A DNA stretch of 64,000 nucleotides. Source: Roseovarius pacificus (lineage in GTDB: Bacteria; Pseudomonadota; Alphaproteobacteria; Rhodobacterales; Rhodobacteraceae). The stretch covers positions 1-64,000 of the forward strand of contig NZ_FRBR01000015.1 of NCBI RefSeq assembly GCF_900142665.1, given 5' to 3'. The notes beneath the pieces were generated by a model. That model was not told the origin of the DNA. It saw only the letters and a list, made by a program, of their open reading frames with translations, and ran no database searches. Shown piece by piece: positions 17,065 to 25,844 of the stretch; positions within the stretch are counted from its first letter, which is position 1; the number at the start of each line of letters is the position of its first letter. Made by a program: the position numbers and the translations under genes.

Positions 17065-18390
17065 TTACTTCGTGTAGAGAACATCCGGCAGCCAGGTCAC
17101 CAGTGACGGGAACAGCGCAACCAGCAGACACATGATCACGATCAGCCCGATGAACGGCATCACGCCCCGGATGATGGCGCCAGTGCGAACCTCGGGTGGG
17201 GCGATCGCGCGCAAATAGAACAGGGCATAGCCGAATGGCGGGGTGAGGAATGAGGTTTGCAGAACCACCGCCATGAGCACCACGAACCACAAGAGGCTGA
17301 CATCGGGCATTTCCTGAATGATCGGCAGGAAGATCGGGAATGACAGCAGTACGATCCCGGTCCAGTCCAGAAACGCGCCAAGGATGAAGACAACGAACAT
17401 CATCATGCTGATCAGCATCCATGGTTCCATGTCCAGTGCCCGGATCAGTTCCTGCGTGGCGCGCAGACCGCCGGTGATGTTGAAAACGCCGGTAAAGGCC
17501 GTTGCCCCTACGACGATAAACAGGATCATCGCCGAAGTCCTGCCCGTTTCCAGCATCGCGCTATAGAATGTTTCCAGTTTGAACTTGCCACGCAGGATCA
17601 CGATGATCAGGGCCAGTGCCGCGCCGATGGCCGATGCCTCGGTCGCTGTCGCGATTCCGGCGAGAAGCGACCCGAGGATACCGAAGATCAAGGCCAGCGG
17701 CGGCAGGGCTTCGACGATCAGCATGCGCAGCAATTCACCGCGGGAGAGTTTCTCGTCCGGCTCGACCGAGGGCGCCAGTTCGGGACGCACGACAGAGACC
17801 ACATAGACATAGAGTGCATAGCTCAGCCCGAGCAAAACACCCGGGATCATCGAGCCTGCGAAAAGCTCGCCGACGGATAGCGGCGAATAGCTGGCCATGA
17901 GGATCAGCATGATGGACGGTGGAATGAGGATGCCAAGACATCCCGAGGCTGCGATGACCCCTGTCGTCAAGGTTTGAGCGTAACCGTATTGCAGCATGGG
18001 CCGCAGGGCCATGACTCCCATGACGGTGATCGAGGCACCGATGATTCCGGTCGTCGCGGCCAGCAGGATCGAGATGAAGACCACCGCCAGCGCCAGCCCG
18101 CCCCGAACCCGGCTCAACAACAAGCGTAAAGTTTCGAACATCCTGTCGGTCACGCCGGAATCCGACAGGAAACGCGCCATCAGGACAAAAAGCGGGATCG
18201 CGATAAGCGTATAATTGTCCAGAACGTCGCCGAAAATCCTGTTGATCACGATACCCAGCACCATCGGCTTGCCGGCGATGATGGCGGTCAGAACGGCGGT
18301 GCCGCCCAGTACGAAGGCCAGCGGATGCCCCATGAACAGGCCCACAACCAGCAGGCCGAACATTAATGCGGCGATATACTCGGGACTCAT
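17065..18390 (-). CDS. dctM: TRAP transporter large permease DctM
   Basis: 441-aa membrane protein with 11-13 hydrophobic segments, beginning MSPEYIAALMFGLLVVGLFMGHPLAFVLGG. The start at 18390 has GGAGGCCT upstream and overlaps dctQ in ATGA; the longer in-frame ORF extends back through dctQ and is a frame artefact. Uses a sodium gradient to drive uptake with DctQ and DctP. Confidence 0.92.
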   Translation of the reverse strand: MSPEYIAALMFGLLVVGLFMGHPLAFVLGGTAVLTAIIAGKPMVLGIVINRIFGDVLDNYTLIAIPLFVLMARFLSDSGVTDRMFETLRLLLSRVRGGLALAVVFISILLAATTGIIGASITVMGVMALRPMLQYGYAQTLTTGVIAASGCLGILIPPSIMLILMASYSPLSVGELFAGSMIPGVLLGLSYALYVYVVSVVRPELAPSVEPDEKLSRGELLRMLIVEALPPLALIFGILGSLLAGIATATEASAIGAALALIIVILRGKFKLETFYSAMLETGRTSAMILFIVVGATAFTGVFNITGGLRATQELIRALDMEPWMLISMMMFVVFILGAFLDWTGIVLLSFPIFLPIIQEMPDVSLLWFVVLMAVVLQTSFLTPPFGYALFYLRAIAPPEVRTGAIIRGVMPFIGLIVIMCLLVALFPSLVTWLPDVLYTK

Positions 18391-18875
18391 CTGGAGGCCT
18401 CCTGATTTCCGAACAGCAGTTTGAGAACCTCCGAGATTCCCTGCAATAGCAGGAGCCCCGCGGCGACACACATGGCCATCTTCAAGGGATAGACAGGCAT
18501 CTGGATGGCTCCGTAGGTCACTTCGCCCTGCGCCCAGGAGCGGGATGCGAACTCCCACGAGCGGGTCAGGAATACCCATGTGAAGGGAAAGAAGAAGATG
18601 ACATAGCCCAGCAATTCAACAACCTTATGCGCGCGGTCGCCCAGTGTTTCGGTCAGAATATCGACCCGCACATGGGCGTTATGGCGCAAGGCATATCCGC
18701 CGAGCAGGACAAAGTAGAAACCGAACATTTGTTTGGATACATCGAAGGCCCATCTTGTGGGCTCGCTGAGCGCGTAACGCATTACGACATCGAAAATGAT
18801 GATTGCGGCGAACAGAATCGCCACAACTGAAACGAGCTTGCCTACGATCTCATTCAGGCCGTCGATTAAACGCAT
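18387..18875 (-). CDS. dctQ: TRAP transporter small permease DctQ
   Basis: 162 aa with four membrane segments. It has the family pattern IIIFDVVMRYALSEPTRWAFDVSKQMFG near residue 25 and LRHNAHVRVDILTETLGDRAHK in the middle. First gene of the TRAP operon; a 180-bp upstream gap separates it from the DeoR-type gene. Confidence 0.88.
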   Translation of the reverse strand: MRLIDGLNEIVGKLVSVVAILFAAIIIFDVVMRYALSEPTRWAFDVSKQMFGFYFVLLGGYALRHNAHVRVDILTETLGDRAHKVVELLGYVIFFFPFTWVFLTRSWEFASRSWAQGEVTYGAIQMPVYPLKMAMCVAAGLLLLQGISEVLKLLFGNQEASR

Positions 18876-18995
18876 AATCCTACGATCCCCCCTTTACCCC
18901 AATAACCTGTTCGCGGCGCTCGGTCAAAAGCGCGCAAACGGCCTGTAATCCCTGCGCGCAAGTTGAACCGTTTGGAAGGGGAGCGCAAGTGATTT

Positions 18996-19011
18996 GCATG
19001 CCATAGCATGC
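18996..19011. repeat. Short GCATGC inverted repeat
   Basis: GCATGC-cata-GCATGC in the 180-bp gap between the DeoR-type gene end (19056) and the dctQ start (18875). It could be a weak terminator for the DeoR operon or an operator for the TRAP genes; no T-tract is present. Confidence 0.35.
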
Positions 19012-19055
19012 TGCGGCGGGATGCCGTGATGCAGAGCGAGGGCTTGTGGATGCAA

Positions 19056-19814
19056 CTAGTTCACAAGCCGGATACCGACTTGGCGAAATGGATGGAGGAT
19101 GTCGTCGCTGGTTGAATTGTCAGTGACGATTTTGTCTATCGCGTCGGTGTCGCAAATGCGAACCCGGCTGGTTTGGCCCATTTTCGTATGATCGACCAAC
19201 AGAACCGTTTCGTTCGCCTGCTCCAGCATGGCGCGGGCAATTTCCGCCTCGTGCAGGTCGTAGGAAAACGCGCCCTGTGCGGAATCCAGCGCCACAGGTG
19301 CGATGAAGGCCGTATCGACCTTGAAACGCCGGATTTCGGAGAGGGTCAATTCGCCAAATGTGGCGGGTACGTCGCTCATCATCTGTCCGCCCAGGAGGAA
19401 AAGGTCGATGTTCGATTGTGCACTCTGGATGGTGTTCGCAATATCGAAGGAGTTTGTGATTACCGTCATATCCGAAAGCCCGGCCAGGGCCTGCCCGAAA
19501 ATCGATGTCGTGGTGCCGGCATCCACAAAGATCGAACAGCCCGGCACAAGAAGCGCCGCCGCCTTGCGCGCGATGTCGCGTTTGGCCCGGGTTTGTGCCG
19601 TGCGGCGTTTTTCAAACGGGGCTTCGCCGCCGGTCTGGCGCAACACCGCGCCGCCATGCACCCGGTCGATCGTGCCGTCGCTTTCCAGATCGACCAGATC
19701 GCGGCGCACCGTTTCGCGCGAGACGCCCAGAACCTGCGCCAGATCGCCCGCCGAAATCTGCTGGTTTGTCGCCAGCATCGCCAGAATGCGGCGGTGACGT
19801 TCTTTTGACCACAT
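19056..19814 (-). CDS. DeoR-family transcriptional regulator
   Basis: 252 aa. N-terminal winged helix (RHRRILAMLATNQQISAGDLAQVLGVSRETVRRDLVDLESDGTIDRVHGGAVL), then the DeoR sensor domain with the phosphosugar-binding VDAGTTTS motif near residue 115. The family responds to phosphorylated sugars or polyols. It is the last gene of the ABC operon, 1 bp after the permease stop, so it probably controls that transporter. The presence of a phosphatase gene nearby fits a phosphorylated effector. Confidence 0.9.
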   Translation of the reverse strand: MWSKERHRRILAMLATNQQISAGDLAQVLGVSRETVRRDLVDLESDGTIDRVHGGAVLRQTGGEAPFEKRRTAQTRAKRDIARKAAALLVPGCSIFVDAGTTTSIFGQALAGLSDMTVITNSFDIANTIQSAQSNIDLFLLGGQMMSDVPATFGELTLSEIRRFKVDTAFIAPVALDSAQGAFSYDLHEAEIARAMLEQANETVLLVDHTKMGQTSRVRICDTDAIDKIVTDNSTSDDILHPFRQVGIRLVN

Positions 19815-19815
19815 G

Positions 19816-21507
19816 CTACCCGTCCGATCCGGTTCCCGCGTTTCGGCCCAGATAGGCCAGTATCGCCTTCATGCCAAGCAAGGCCGCTGCCACCACCGCC
19901 ATGACGCAGCATGAAAATGCCGCCGCCTGCGAGGTCAGCCCGGCATCGTCCAGCCGCATGATGGTGACGGCGGCCACCGACAAATCCGGCGTGGTCAGGA
20001 AAACCACGGCTGAAAGCGTGACCATAGAGCGCATGAACAGGAAGAAAAACACCGAGATCAGCATCGGCGCGACGAAAGGCGCGATGATGTTGACGGCTAC
20101 GCGTCCTAGTCCCGCGCCAAGGCTGCCAGCCGCCTCTTCCAGTGCCGACGGCAGTTGCCGAAAGCCGGTCATTACCGTCAGGAAGGCCTGTGTGTGGTAA
20201 TGATAGAAATTCACGATCCCGATCAGGGCCGCCGTGCCATACAGCAGGTAGAGTGGCGTCGCCGTGGAATTGAAGGTCAGGATATAGGCCAGGCCCAGCA
20301 CCATCCCCGGCACCGCCGCAGGCATCGCCGCCAGAACCTGCAGCGGCTGAGCCAGCATGGCCGGAGCGCGGCGCAACCCGACCGCCAGCAGGAACACCAG
20401 GAATGTGCCGCCCGCCGCTGCGGCCAGAGAAATCCAGATCGTGATCCAGAGCGAGGAATACCCGCCGGCAAGCGTGATGTCGTAATGTTTCAGCGTCAGC
20501 GACATGTTATAGGGCCAAAGCCGCACGAAGCTGGCGTAGAACACGATGGCGATCACCGACAGGACCGCAAGACAGATCAACAGGTTCAGCCCGGCCATGG
20601 GCAGATCGCGTGCCGGGGTGAAGCGAGGTACGAAGCGCTGCGCATTGACAGGGTGCCGTCCCTGAAGCCGCATCGCGCGGCGTTCAATGTAATAGGCCGC
20701 CACCGTGGGCAGCAGCAGCATGATGCCCACGACCGCGCCCATGTTGAAATTCCGCTGTCCGATCACCTGAGAATAGATTTCCGTGGCCAGAACGGAGTAA
20801 TCCCCGCCGATCACCGCGGCATTGCCGAAATCGGTGATGGTGATGATGAACACCACGAAAGCAGCATTCAGGATGCCGAAACGCGCGGCGGGCAGGGTCA
20901 GGTCGCGAAACTGGCGCATGGGCGATGCGCCCATGACCTCGGCGGCTTCATAGGTGCGCGCATCCAGCAGAACCAGCGCCGCGCCGATGATCATCACGGC
21001 CTGCGGCAGGGCGTAAAGGGTATTGGCGATCAGCAGGCCCCAGAACCCGTAAATCTCCATCTCGACGCCGAATAGCTGATTGACCACGCCATTGCGCCCC
21101 AGCAGGAAAATCAGCCCGAGCGCCTGCACCAGCGATGGCGCCAGCAATGGCAGGACGATCACCGCCCGGATCAGACGCTTGCCCCGAAAGGCGCAGCGAT
21201 AAAGCCCGTGCGCGATGATGAATCCCAGAACGACACTGAGGAGTGTTGTCGCGCCGCCCATGATCATCGAGTGGCGTGTCGCCCGCCAGAAACCGGACGA
21301 TCCCAGTACCTCGGCATAGTTTGACAGGCCGTATTCTCCGTCGACCGTAGTGATCGAGCGCAGGAACACGATGGCCATCGGATAGAGAAAGAACAGCACC
21401 AGCCCGATCAGGGGAACGCCGACACAGACCAGTGCAAGTGCTTTGTCGCCGTCGAAGCGGGCAGGGGGTGCGCCCGAAGTGCCACGCGGCAGGGTCTTGT
21501 CCGTCAT
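19816..21507 (-). CDS. ABC transporter permease, fused double domain (2-aminoethylphosphonate type)
   Basis: 563 aa with about 12 membrane segments. Two BPD_transp_1 halves each carry an EAA loop: YEAAEVMGASPMRQFRDLTLPAARFG in the first and LEEAAGSLGAGLGRVAVNIIAPF in the second. A single-chain double permease of this size is typical of the PhnU2/AepU-like and ferric-iron (FbpB) families. The match of its binding protein to the aminoethylphosphonate group favours the former. ATGA overlap with the ATPase gene. Confidence 0.8.
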   Translation of the reverse strand: MTDKTLPRGTSGAPPARFDGDKALALVCVGVPLIGLVLFFLYPMAIVFLRSITTVDGEYGLSNYAEVLGSSGFWRATRHSMIMGGATTLLSVVLGFIIAHGLYRCAFRGKRLIRAVIVLPLLAPSLVQALGLIFLLGRNGVVNQLFGVEMEIYGFWGLLIANTLYALPQAVMIIGAALVLLDARTYEAAEVMGASPMRQFRDLTLPAARFGILNAAFVVFIITITDFGNAAVIGGDYSVLATEIYSQVIGQRNFNMGAVVGIMLLLPTVAAYYIERRAMRLQGRHPVNAQRFVPRFTPARDLPMAGLNLLICLAVLSVIAIVFYASFVRLWPYNMSLTLKHYDITLAGGYSSLWITIWISLAAAAGGTFLVFLLAVGLRRAPAMLAQPLQVLAAMPAAVPGMVLGLAYILTFNSTATPLYLLYGTAALIGIVNFYHYHTQAFLTVMTGFRQLPSALEEAAGSLGAGLGRVAVNIIAPFVAPMLISVFFFLFMRSMVTLSAVVFLTTPDLSVAAVTIMRLDDAGLTSQAAAFSCCVMAVVAAALLGMKAILAYLGRNAGTGSDG

Positions 21508-22532
21508 GCCGCCGCCCCGATCACGTCATCCCGGACCCACACGCAATGCTCCGGCGCGATCCCCAGTGCCAGCTTGTCACCGGGGCTGAACCCGCCGGCG
21601 CCGTGGGTTTCCACCAGAAGCGGGCCAAGCGGGCTATCCAGTTCGATGCGTTTGAGATTGCCCAGAAAGCTGATCTCGCGCACGGTTGCGGTGCCATCGG
21701 CATCGGGCGTCAGCTCGATATGTTCGGGACGGATGCAGGCGATGTAATCCGCATCCGGCGCGTCGGGCCGTGTTTGCAACAGATCGGGCTGAACCCGGCG
21801 GATCACGTCGGTTTCGATCAGATTGCTGGTGCCCATGAAATCGGCCACGAAACGGGTTTCAGGCCGGTGATACAGGTCTTCAGGGGTGCCTGCCTGCACC
21901 ACGGTGCCGTGGTTCATGCAGATGATCTTGTCGGCCAGCGCCAGCGCCTCTTCCTGATCGTGGGTGACCATCAGGGTCGGAATGCCCAGAGTTCGCTGAA
22001 GCTGTCGGATTTCGCTGCGCAGATCGGCGCGCACTTTCGCGTCGAGCGCCGAAAGGGGCTCGTCCAGTAACAGAACGCGCGGATCGACCGCGATGGCGCG
22101 GGCCAGGGCGATGCGCTGTTGCTGACCGCCCGAAAGCTGGGAGGGAAACTTGTCGGCCAGTTGCGGTAGTTTGACCAGTTCCAGAAGTTCGCGGACCCTG
22201 GCGGCGATCTGATCGTTTGCCGCGCCCCTGATCCTGAGGCCATAGCCGATATTTTCGGCCACGGTCATGTTCGGGAAAAGCGAATAGGATTGAAAAACGA
22301 TGCCGAACCCGCGCTTGCGTGCGGGTTGATTGGACAGGGTTTCCCCTTCGATGGTGACGACGCCCGAGTCGGTTTCGGCCAGGCCCGCGATGATCCGCAA
22401 CAATGTGGTCTTGCCACAGCCGGAAGGCCCCAGAAGGCAGACGAATTCGCCTTTCTCGATGGCGATGGATACATCATCGAGGGCCACGAACGGGCCAAAA
22501 GTTTTGGTCGCATGCTCGACGGTAAGATACAT
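21504..22532 (-). CDS. ABC transporter ATP-binding protein (PhnT/PotA-like)
   Basis: 342 aa. Walker A GPSGCGKTT, signature LSGGQQQRIALARAI, Walker B VLLLDEPLSALD, H-loop MVTHDQEEAL, and a C-terminal TOBE domain (CIRPEHIELTPDADG). The start at 22532 has GGAAGATC upstream; the longer in-frame reading crosses the intergenic hairpin. Energises the fused permease. ATPases of the spermidine, iron and aminoethylphosphonate systems are hard to separate by sequence. Confidence 0.88.
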   Translation of the reverse strand: MYLTVEHATKTFGPFVALDDVSIAIEKGEFVCLLGPSGCGKTTLLRIIAGLAETDSGVVTIEGETLSNQPARKRGFGIVFQSYSLFPNMTVAENIGYGLRIRGAANDQIAARVRELLELVKLPQLADKFPSQLSGGQQQRIALARAIAVDPRVLLLDEPLSALDAKVRADLRSEIRQLQRTLGIPTLMVTHDQEEALALADKIICMNHGTVVQAGTPEDLYHRPETRFVADFMGTSNLIETDVIRRVQPDLLQTRPDAPDADYIACIRPEHIELTPDADGTATVREISFLGNLKRIELDSPLGPLLVETHGAGGFSPGDKLALGIAPEHCVWVRDDVIGAAA

Positions 22533-22573
22533 GTGGGATCTTCCGATACCTGAAATGAATTCTGCTAGGATGG

Positions 22574-22601
22574 TGTGACGGCGGGTTTCCCCACCGTCAC
22601 A
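22574..22601 (-). terminator. Intra-operon hairpin after the binding-protein gene
   Basis: Arms TGTGACGGcGGG and CCCaCCGTCACA with a TTTC loop, 13 bp after the binding-protein stop and before the ATPase gene. No T-tract on the minus strand. Probably a transcript stabiliser or partial terminator setting receptor excess. Confidence 0.5.
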
Positions 22602-22614
22602 TGAGTGGCGTGTC

Positions 22615-23628
22615 TTAGCGACCGAAGCGTTCGCGCCATTCTTTCTTGGTCTCGACCTGGCTTTTGGCGGAGGCGTCGAAATCGACATCGGCCAGAACGG
22701 TGCCAATATCTTCCGGCAGGCCCGCAGCGGCGGCGGCCTCGGACTGACCCACACCCGGCACGGTCACCAGTGCCTTGTACTCGCCGTAGAGCGCGATGGC
22801 TTCGTCCGACATCGTCCAGTCGAGGAACTTTTGCGCATCCCCGGCATTGTCGGTGCTGGACAGGATGCCATTGGCCTCAAGCTCGTAGCCGACGCCGCCT
22901 TCGGGGAAGACCATGGCCAGAGGATAGCCTTCCTGAATCGATTGCATCGCTGTGAATGCCAGCGAGATACCCACCGTGTATTCGCCGATCCGGGCGGATT
23001 TGCACGGTTTCGATCCTGACGAGGTATATTGCGCCATGTTGGGATCGACCGCCTCAAGCTGCGCCCAACCGGCCTCTGCGCCCATGGATTGCAACACTGC
23101 GTTGACGTGCAGATACCCCGTCCCGGACGAATTCGGATCGGGCATCAGGACTTCATTCTTGAAGCCTTCTTGCGCCAGATCGGCCCAGCTTGTCGGCATG
23201 GGCAGGCCTTTTTCCTCGAGCCGGGGTTTATTCACGCAAAAGGCACCCATATAGCCGATGGGCGCAAACCAGCGGTTTTCAGGGTCGCGGAACCGGTCGG
23301 GCAGAACGTCGACGCCCGCCGCTTCGTAGGAGCTCATCATTTCGAGAATGCGGGGGTCCATCATCGCGGTCACGGCCCAACCCCAGATCAGGTCGGCCTG
23401 CGGGTTGTCGGCCTCGGCCAGAATGCGGGCCCCGAGCTTGCCGGTGGACAGGCGCAGCACGTTCAGTTCCACATCCGGCAGGGCCTTTTGGGCGGCTTCG
23501 GTGTAGGCGGCCAGTTCTTCTTCTTCCAGTGCGGTGTAAATGGTCAACTCACCGGCGGCAGCGGGCATCGCCAGGCCAAGCGCCAGAAGAGATGCGGTAA
23601 TTCGCGAAACGGAAACAGGTGTGGTCAT
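22615..23628 (-). CDS. ABC transporter substrate-binding protein (2-aminoethylphosphonate-like)
   Basis: 337 aa. Signal peptide to AMPAAAG, then ELTIYTALEEEELAAYTEAAQ and STGKLGARILAEADNPQADLIWGWA, resembling the PhnS2/AepX aminoethylphosphonate receptor group and more distantly iron receptors. The usual iron-binding tandem Tyr pair is not obvious. The start at 23628 has an AGGAGA site; upstream in-frame ATGs precede a region with no coding character. First gene of the minus-strand transporter operon. No phosphonate-degradation gene is nearby, so the substrate is open. Confidence 0.8.
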   Translation of the reverse strand: MTTPVSVSRITASLLALGLAMPAAAGELTIYTALEEEELAAYTEAAQKALPDVELNVLRLSTGKLGARILAEADNPQADLIWGWAVTAMMDPRILEMMSSYEAAGVDVLPDRFRDPENRWFAPIGYMGAFCVNKPRLEEKGLPMPTSWADLAQEGFKNEVLMPDPNSSGTGYLHVNAVLQSMGAEAGWAQLEAVDPNMAQYTSSGSKPCKSARIGEYTVGISLAFTAMQSIQEGYPLAMVFPEGGVGYELEANGILSSTDNAGDAQKFLDWTMSDEAIALYGEYKALVTVPGVGQSEAAAAAGLPEDIGTVLADVDFDASAKSQVETKKEWRERFGR

Positions 23629-23840
23629 TGTCTTCTCCTTGTTGTCGGTTCCCGCAGGATTGAGCGGGCAGGCAGCGGCCTTTGGGCCGTTCTTATGGTT
23701 TCCAACCCCTCCGGCGAGCGCGGGTCGGGCCGGATTGCGTGGGTATTTGTGTAGTCTTGCATTTTTTTGCGTTTTGTCTATGCCTAATTGCATCCGGGCG
23801 TGACAAAGGCGCAAGGGGTTGCCCCAATTGAGGAAAAACC

Positions 23841-24638
23841 ATGCAAGACACGACACTTCCCTCAAACGACGAGGCGCTTTGTGCATTCGCGCAGGAGCTT
23901 GCGGATATGGCCCGGTCGATCTCGATGCAATATTTCCGCACCGAGCTGGATGTGCTGGAAAAGGACGATCTTTCGCCCGTGACCATAGCCGACCGTGCTG
24001 TCGAGGCGGCGATGCGGGAGCGAATCGCGCAGGTGTACCCGGATCATGGAATTTACGGCGAAGAGCAAGGTCAGCAGGGTCTGGACCGTGCCCATATATG
24101 GGTGGTCGATCCGATTGACGGGACGAAGAGCTTTGTGACGGGTATGCCCACGTTCGGAACGCTTATCGCTCATCTCGAAGAGGGGACACCGGATCTGGGA
24201 CTCATCTCGATTCCTCCGACGGGTGAATGCTGGACCGGGCAGGCGGGCATGCCTACGACTTTCGGAGATTCCCGTTGTTTAACAAGCGGTTGCACCTCAC
24301 TGGCCGACGCGCGTTTCTACACCACATCGCCGGATATTTTCGACGAAAACGGATTGCGGTGTTTCGAGGCGTTGTCGCGGCGTGCGCGCATGCGGCGCTT
24401 TGGGGGGGATTGTTATGCCTATGGGTTGTTGGCCTCGGGGTATGTCGATGCTGTTTTCGAAATGGACCTGCAACCCTATGATTACATGGCCCTGGTGCCG
24501 GTGGTCGAAGGGGCGGGCGGTGTCATAACCGACTGGCAGGGAAGGCCTTTGTCGCTTGACTCGGATGGGCGGGTCGTTGCGGCGGCGACGGGGGAGTTGC
24601 ATCGCGAAATGCTGGAGATCATCGCGACCGTTTCCTGA
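23841..24638 (+). CDS. Inositol-monophosphatase family phosphatase, HisN-like
   Basis: 265 aa with the Mg-dependent phosphatase motifs: GEEQG (about residue 73), WVVDPIDGTKSF (about 90-101), GGDCYAYGLLASG and the C-terminal PYDYMALVPVVEGAGG. The last is closer to HisN-type histidinol-phosphatases than to inositol phosphatases (WDxAAG). Divergent from the transporter/DeoR operon with 212 bp between, so it may dephosphorylate the imported compound. It could equally be the histidine-pathway enzyme. Confidence 0.85.
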   Translation: MQDTTLPSNDEALCAFAQELADMARSISMQYFRTELDVLEKDDLSPVTIADRAVEAAMRERIAQVYPDHGIYGEEQGQQGLDRAHIWVVDPIDGTKSFVTGMPTFGTLIAHLEEGTPDLGLISIPPTGECWTGQAGMPTTFGDSRCLTSGCTSLADARFYTTSPDIFDENGLRCFEALSRRARMRRFGGDCYAYGLLASGYVDAVFEMDLQPYDYMALVPVVEGAGGVITDWQGRPLSLDSDGRVVAAATGELHREMLEIIATVS

Positions 24639-24710
24639 GTGTAACGCGTATTTCATGCCGGTTCGGATGGCTGACGCGGGTCTGGGCAGGTAGGTGGACC
24701 GGGCGTGAGA

Positions 24711-24794
24711 TTTGTACGAAACGTACGAAGTGTACGCGGGTTTTGTACGAAACTCCGGGCCAATCGGAACGGGTGCATACATCATGGACGCAAC
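24711..24794 (+). repeat. 84-bp dispersed repeat, copy 1 (GTACG array)
   Basis: Aligns without gaps to 53391-53474 with 64 of 84 positions identical. It contains four GTACG pentamers at 24714, 24723, 24732 and 24745 (spacing 9, 9, 13), a central identical block at 24731-24742, and a conserved 3' end ATcATGGACGCAAC at 24781-24794. It lies between the convergent phosphatase and LysR genes. A + strand frame reads YEVYAGFVRnSG...MDAT. Function unknown. Confidence 0.8.
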
Positions 24795-24869
24795 CGGGGG
24801 CGAGCAGGCACAGGATATCATTCCCGCGACGACCTTTCCGGTGTCGGGTCTGCCGGGTCTTGTCCGGGA

Positions 24870-25829
24870 TCAGGACCGCCGTCTGCCGGGTTGCGGGCGG
24901 CTTTTTTGCAGTTTGCCTTCCCAGATTCCGCGGCGGACCAGTTCGCGGGCGACGTCCAGTGTCATGGATTCCACCGCGTGGCAGGCGCGTGTCATGACGC
25001 GCGCGGGGCTTTTCACCAGATAGACGGGGCGCGTCATGGTGGGCTCGATGATCGGGGCGCGCAGCAGGTCGCCGCGTTCGACGAAATCCTGCGCGGCGAC
25101 CGGCGCGAAAATGGTGTAGCCGGAGCCGCGCGCGACCAGTTCCTTGATCTGGGTCATCGCGTCCATTTCGACCACGACGTTCAGGCGCACATCGTGTTGC
25201 TTGCAATAGGCCTCGATCTGGTTGCGCAAGCCGCTGGAGGGCAGCACCATGTCCAGCTTTTCCAGGGCCCGCAACGGCACCGGCGTGCCCGGCGGCGTAT
25301 CCAGCGGCCAGGCGTCCGGGGCGGAATAGAAGAACAGTTCCTCGTCCAGAACATGGGTTCCGCGCAGCTGGCCGCCGCTTTTCAGGTCATAGAGAAAACC
25401 AATATCCACGGTCCCGTCGAGCAACCACTTTTCGAGATAGCCGCTCATCGCTTCGACGGCGCGCAGGCGGACCTCGGGCATCTCGAGGCGCACGGTTTCC
25501 GCCAGAGGTACGGACACGATCATCGAACAGGATGGCGGCATGCCGAAAACCACCCGTCCGCTTATGGTGCCGCCGCGTTCGCGCATGTCTTCTATGCAAC
25601 GATCCAGACTGTCGCAAATCCCCCGCGCATGTTCGAGGAGAATGCGGCCTTCGTCGGTCAATGCCGTGCCGCGGGCGGAGCGTTCGACCAGTTTGACCGA
25701 AAGTTCCTCTTCCATGCGGTGCAGGTGTTGCGACAGCGAGGGCTGCGCCACGCCGATGGCCTGAGCCGCCGCCGAAATCGACGGCGCCTCGGCGACGGCA
25801 AGGAAATAGCGCAGATGCTTGATATCCAT
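24870..25829 (-). CDS. LysR-family transcriptional regulator
   Basis: 319 aa. Canonical N-terminal HTH (MDIKHLRYFLAVAEAPSISAAAQAIGVAQPSLSQHLHRMEEELSVKLVER) and a C-terminal periplasmic-binding-like sensor domain. It resembles regulators of the CbbR/NAC/Cbl broad group; the ligand is unknown. It lies 15 bp after the alcohol dehydrogenase gene, with which it is probably cotranscribed. The likely operator is in the dehydrogenase/cyclase divergent region. Confidence 0.92.
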   Translation of the reverse strand: MDIKHLRYFLAVAEAPSISAAAQAIGVAQPSLSQHLHRMEEELSVKLVERSARGTALTDEGRILLEHARGICDSLDRCIEDMRERGGTISGRVVFGMPPSCSMIVSVPLAETVRLEMPEVRLRAVEAMSGYLEKWLLDGTVDIGFLYDLKSGGQLRGTHVLDEELFFYSAPDAWPLDTPPGTPVPLRALEKLDMVLPSSGLRNQIEAYCKQHDVRLNVVVEMDAMTQIKELVARGSGYTIFAPVAAQDFVERGDLLRAPIIEPTMTRPVYLVKSPARVMTRACHAVESMTLDVARELVRRGIWEGKLQKSRPQPGRRRS

Positions 25830-25844
25830 TGTCCGGCCTGCCCG

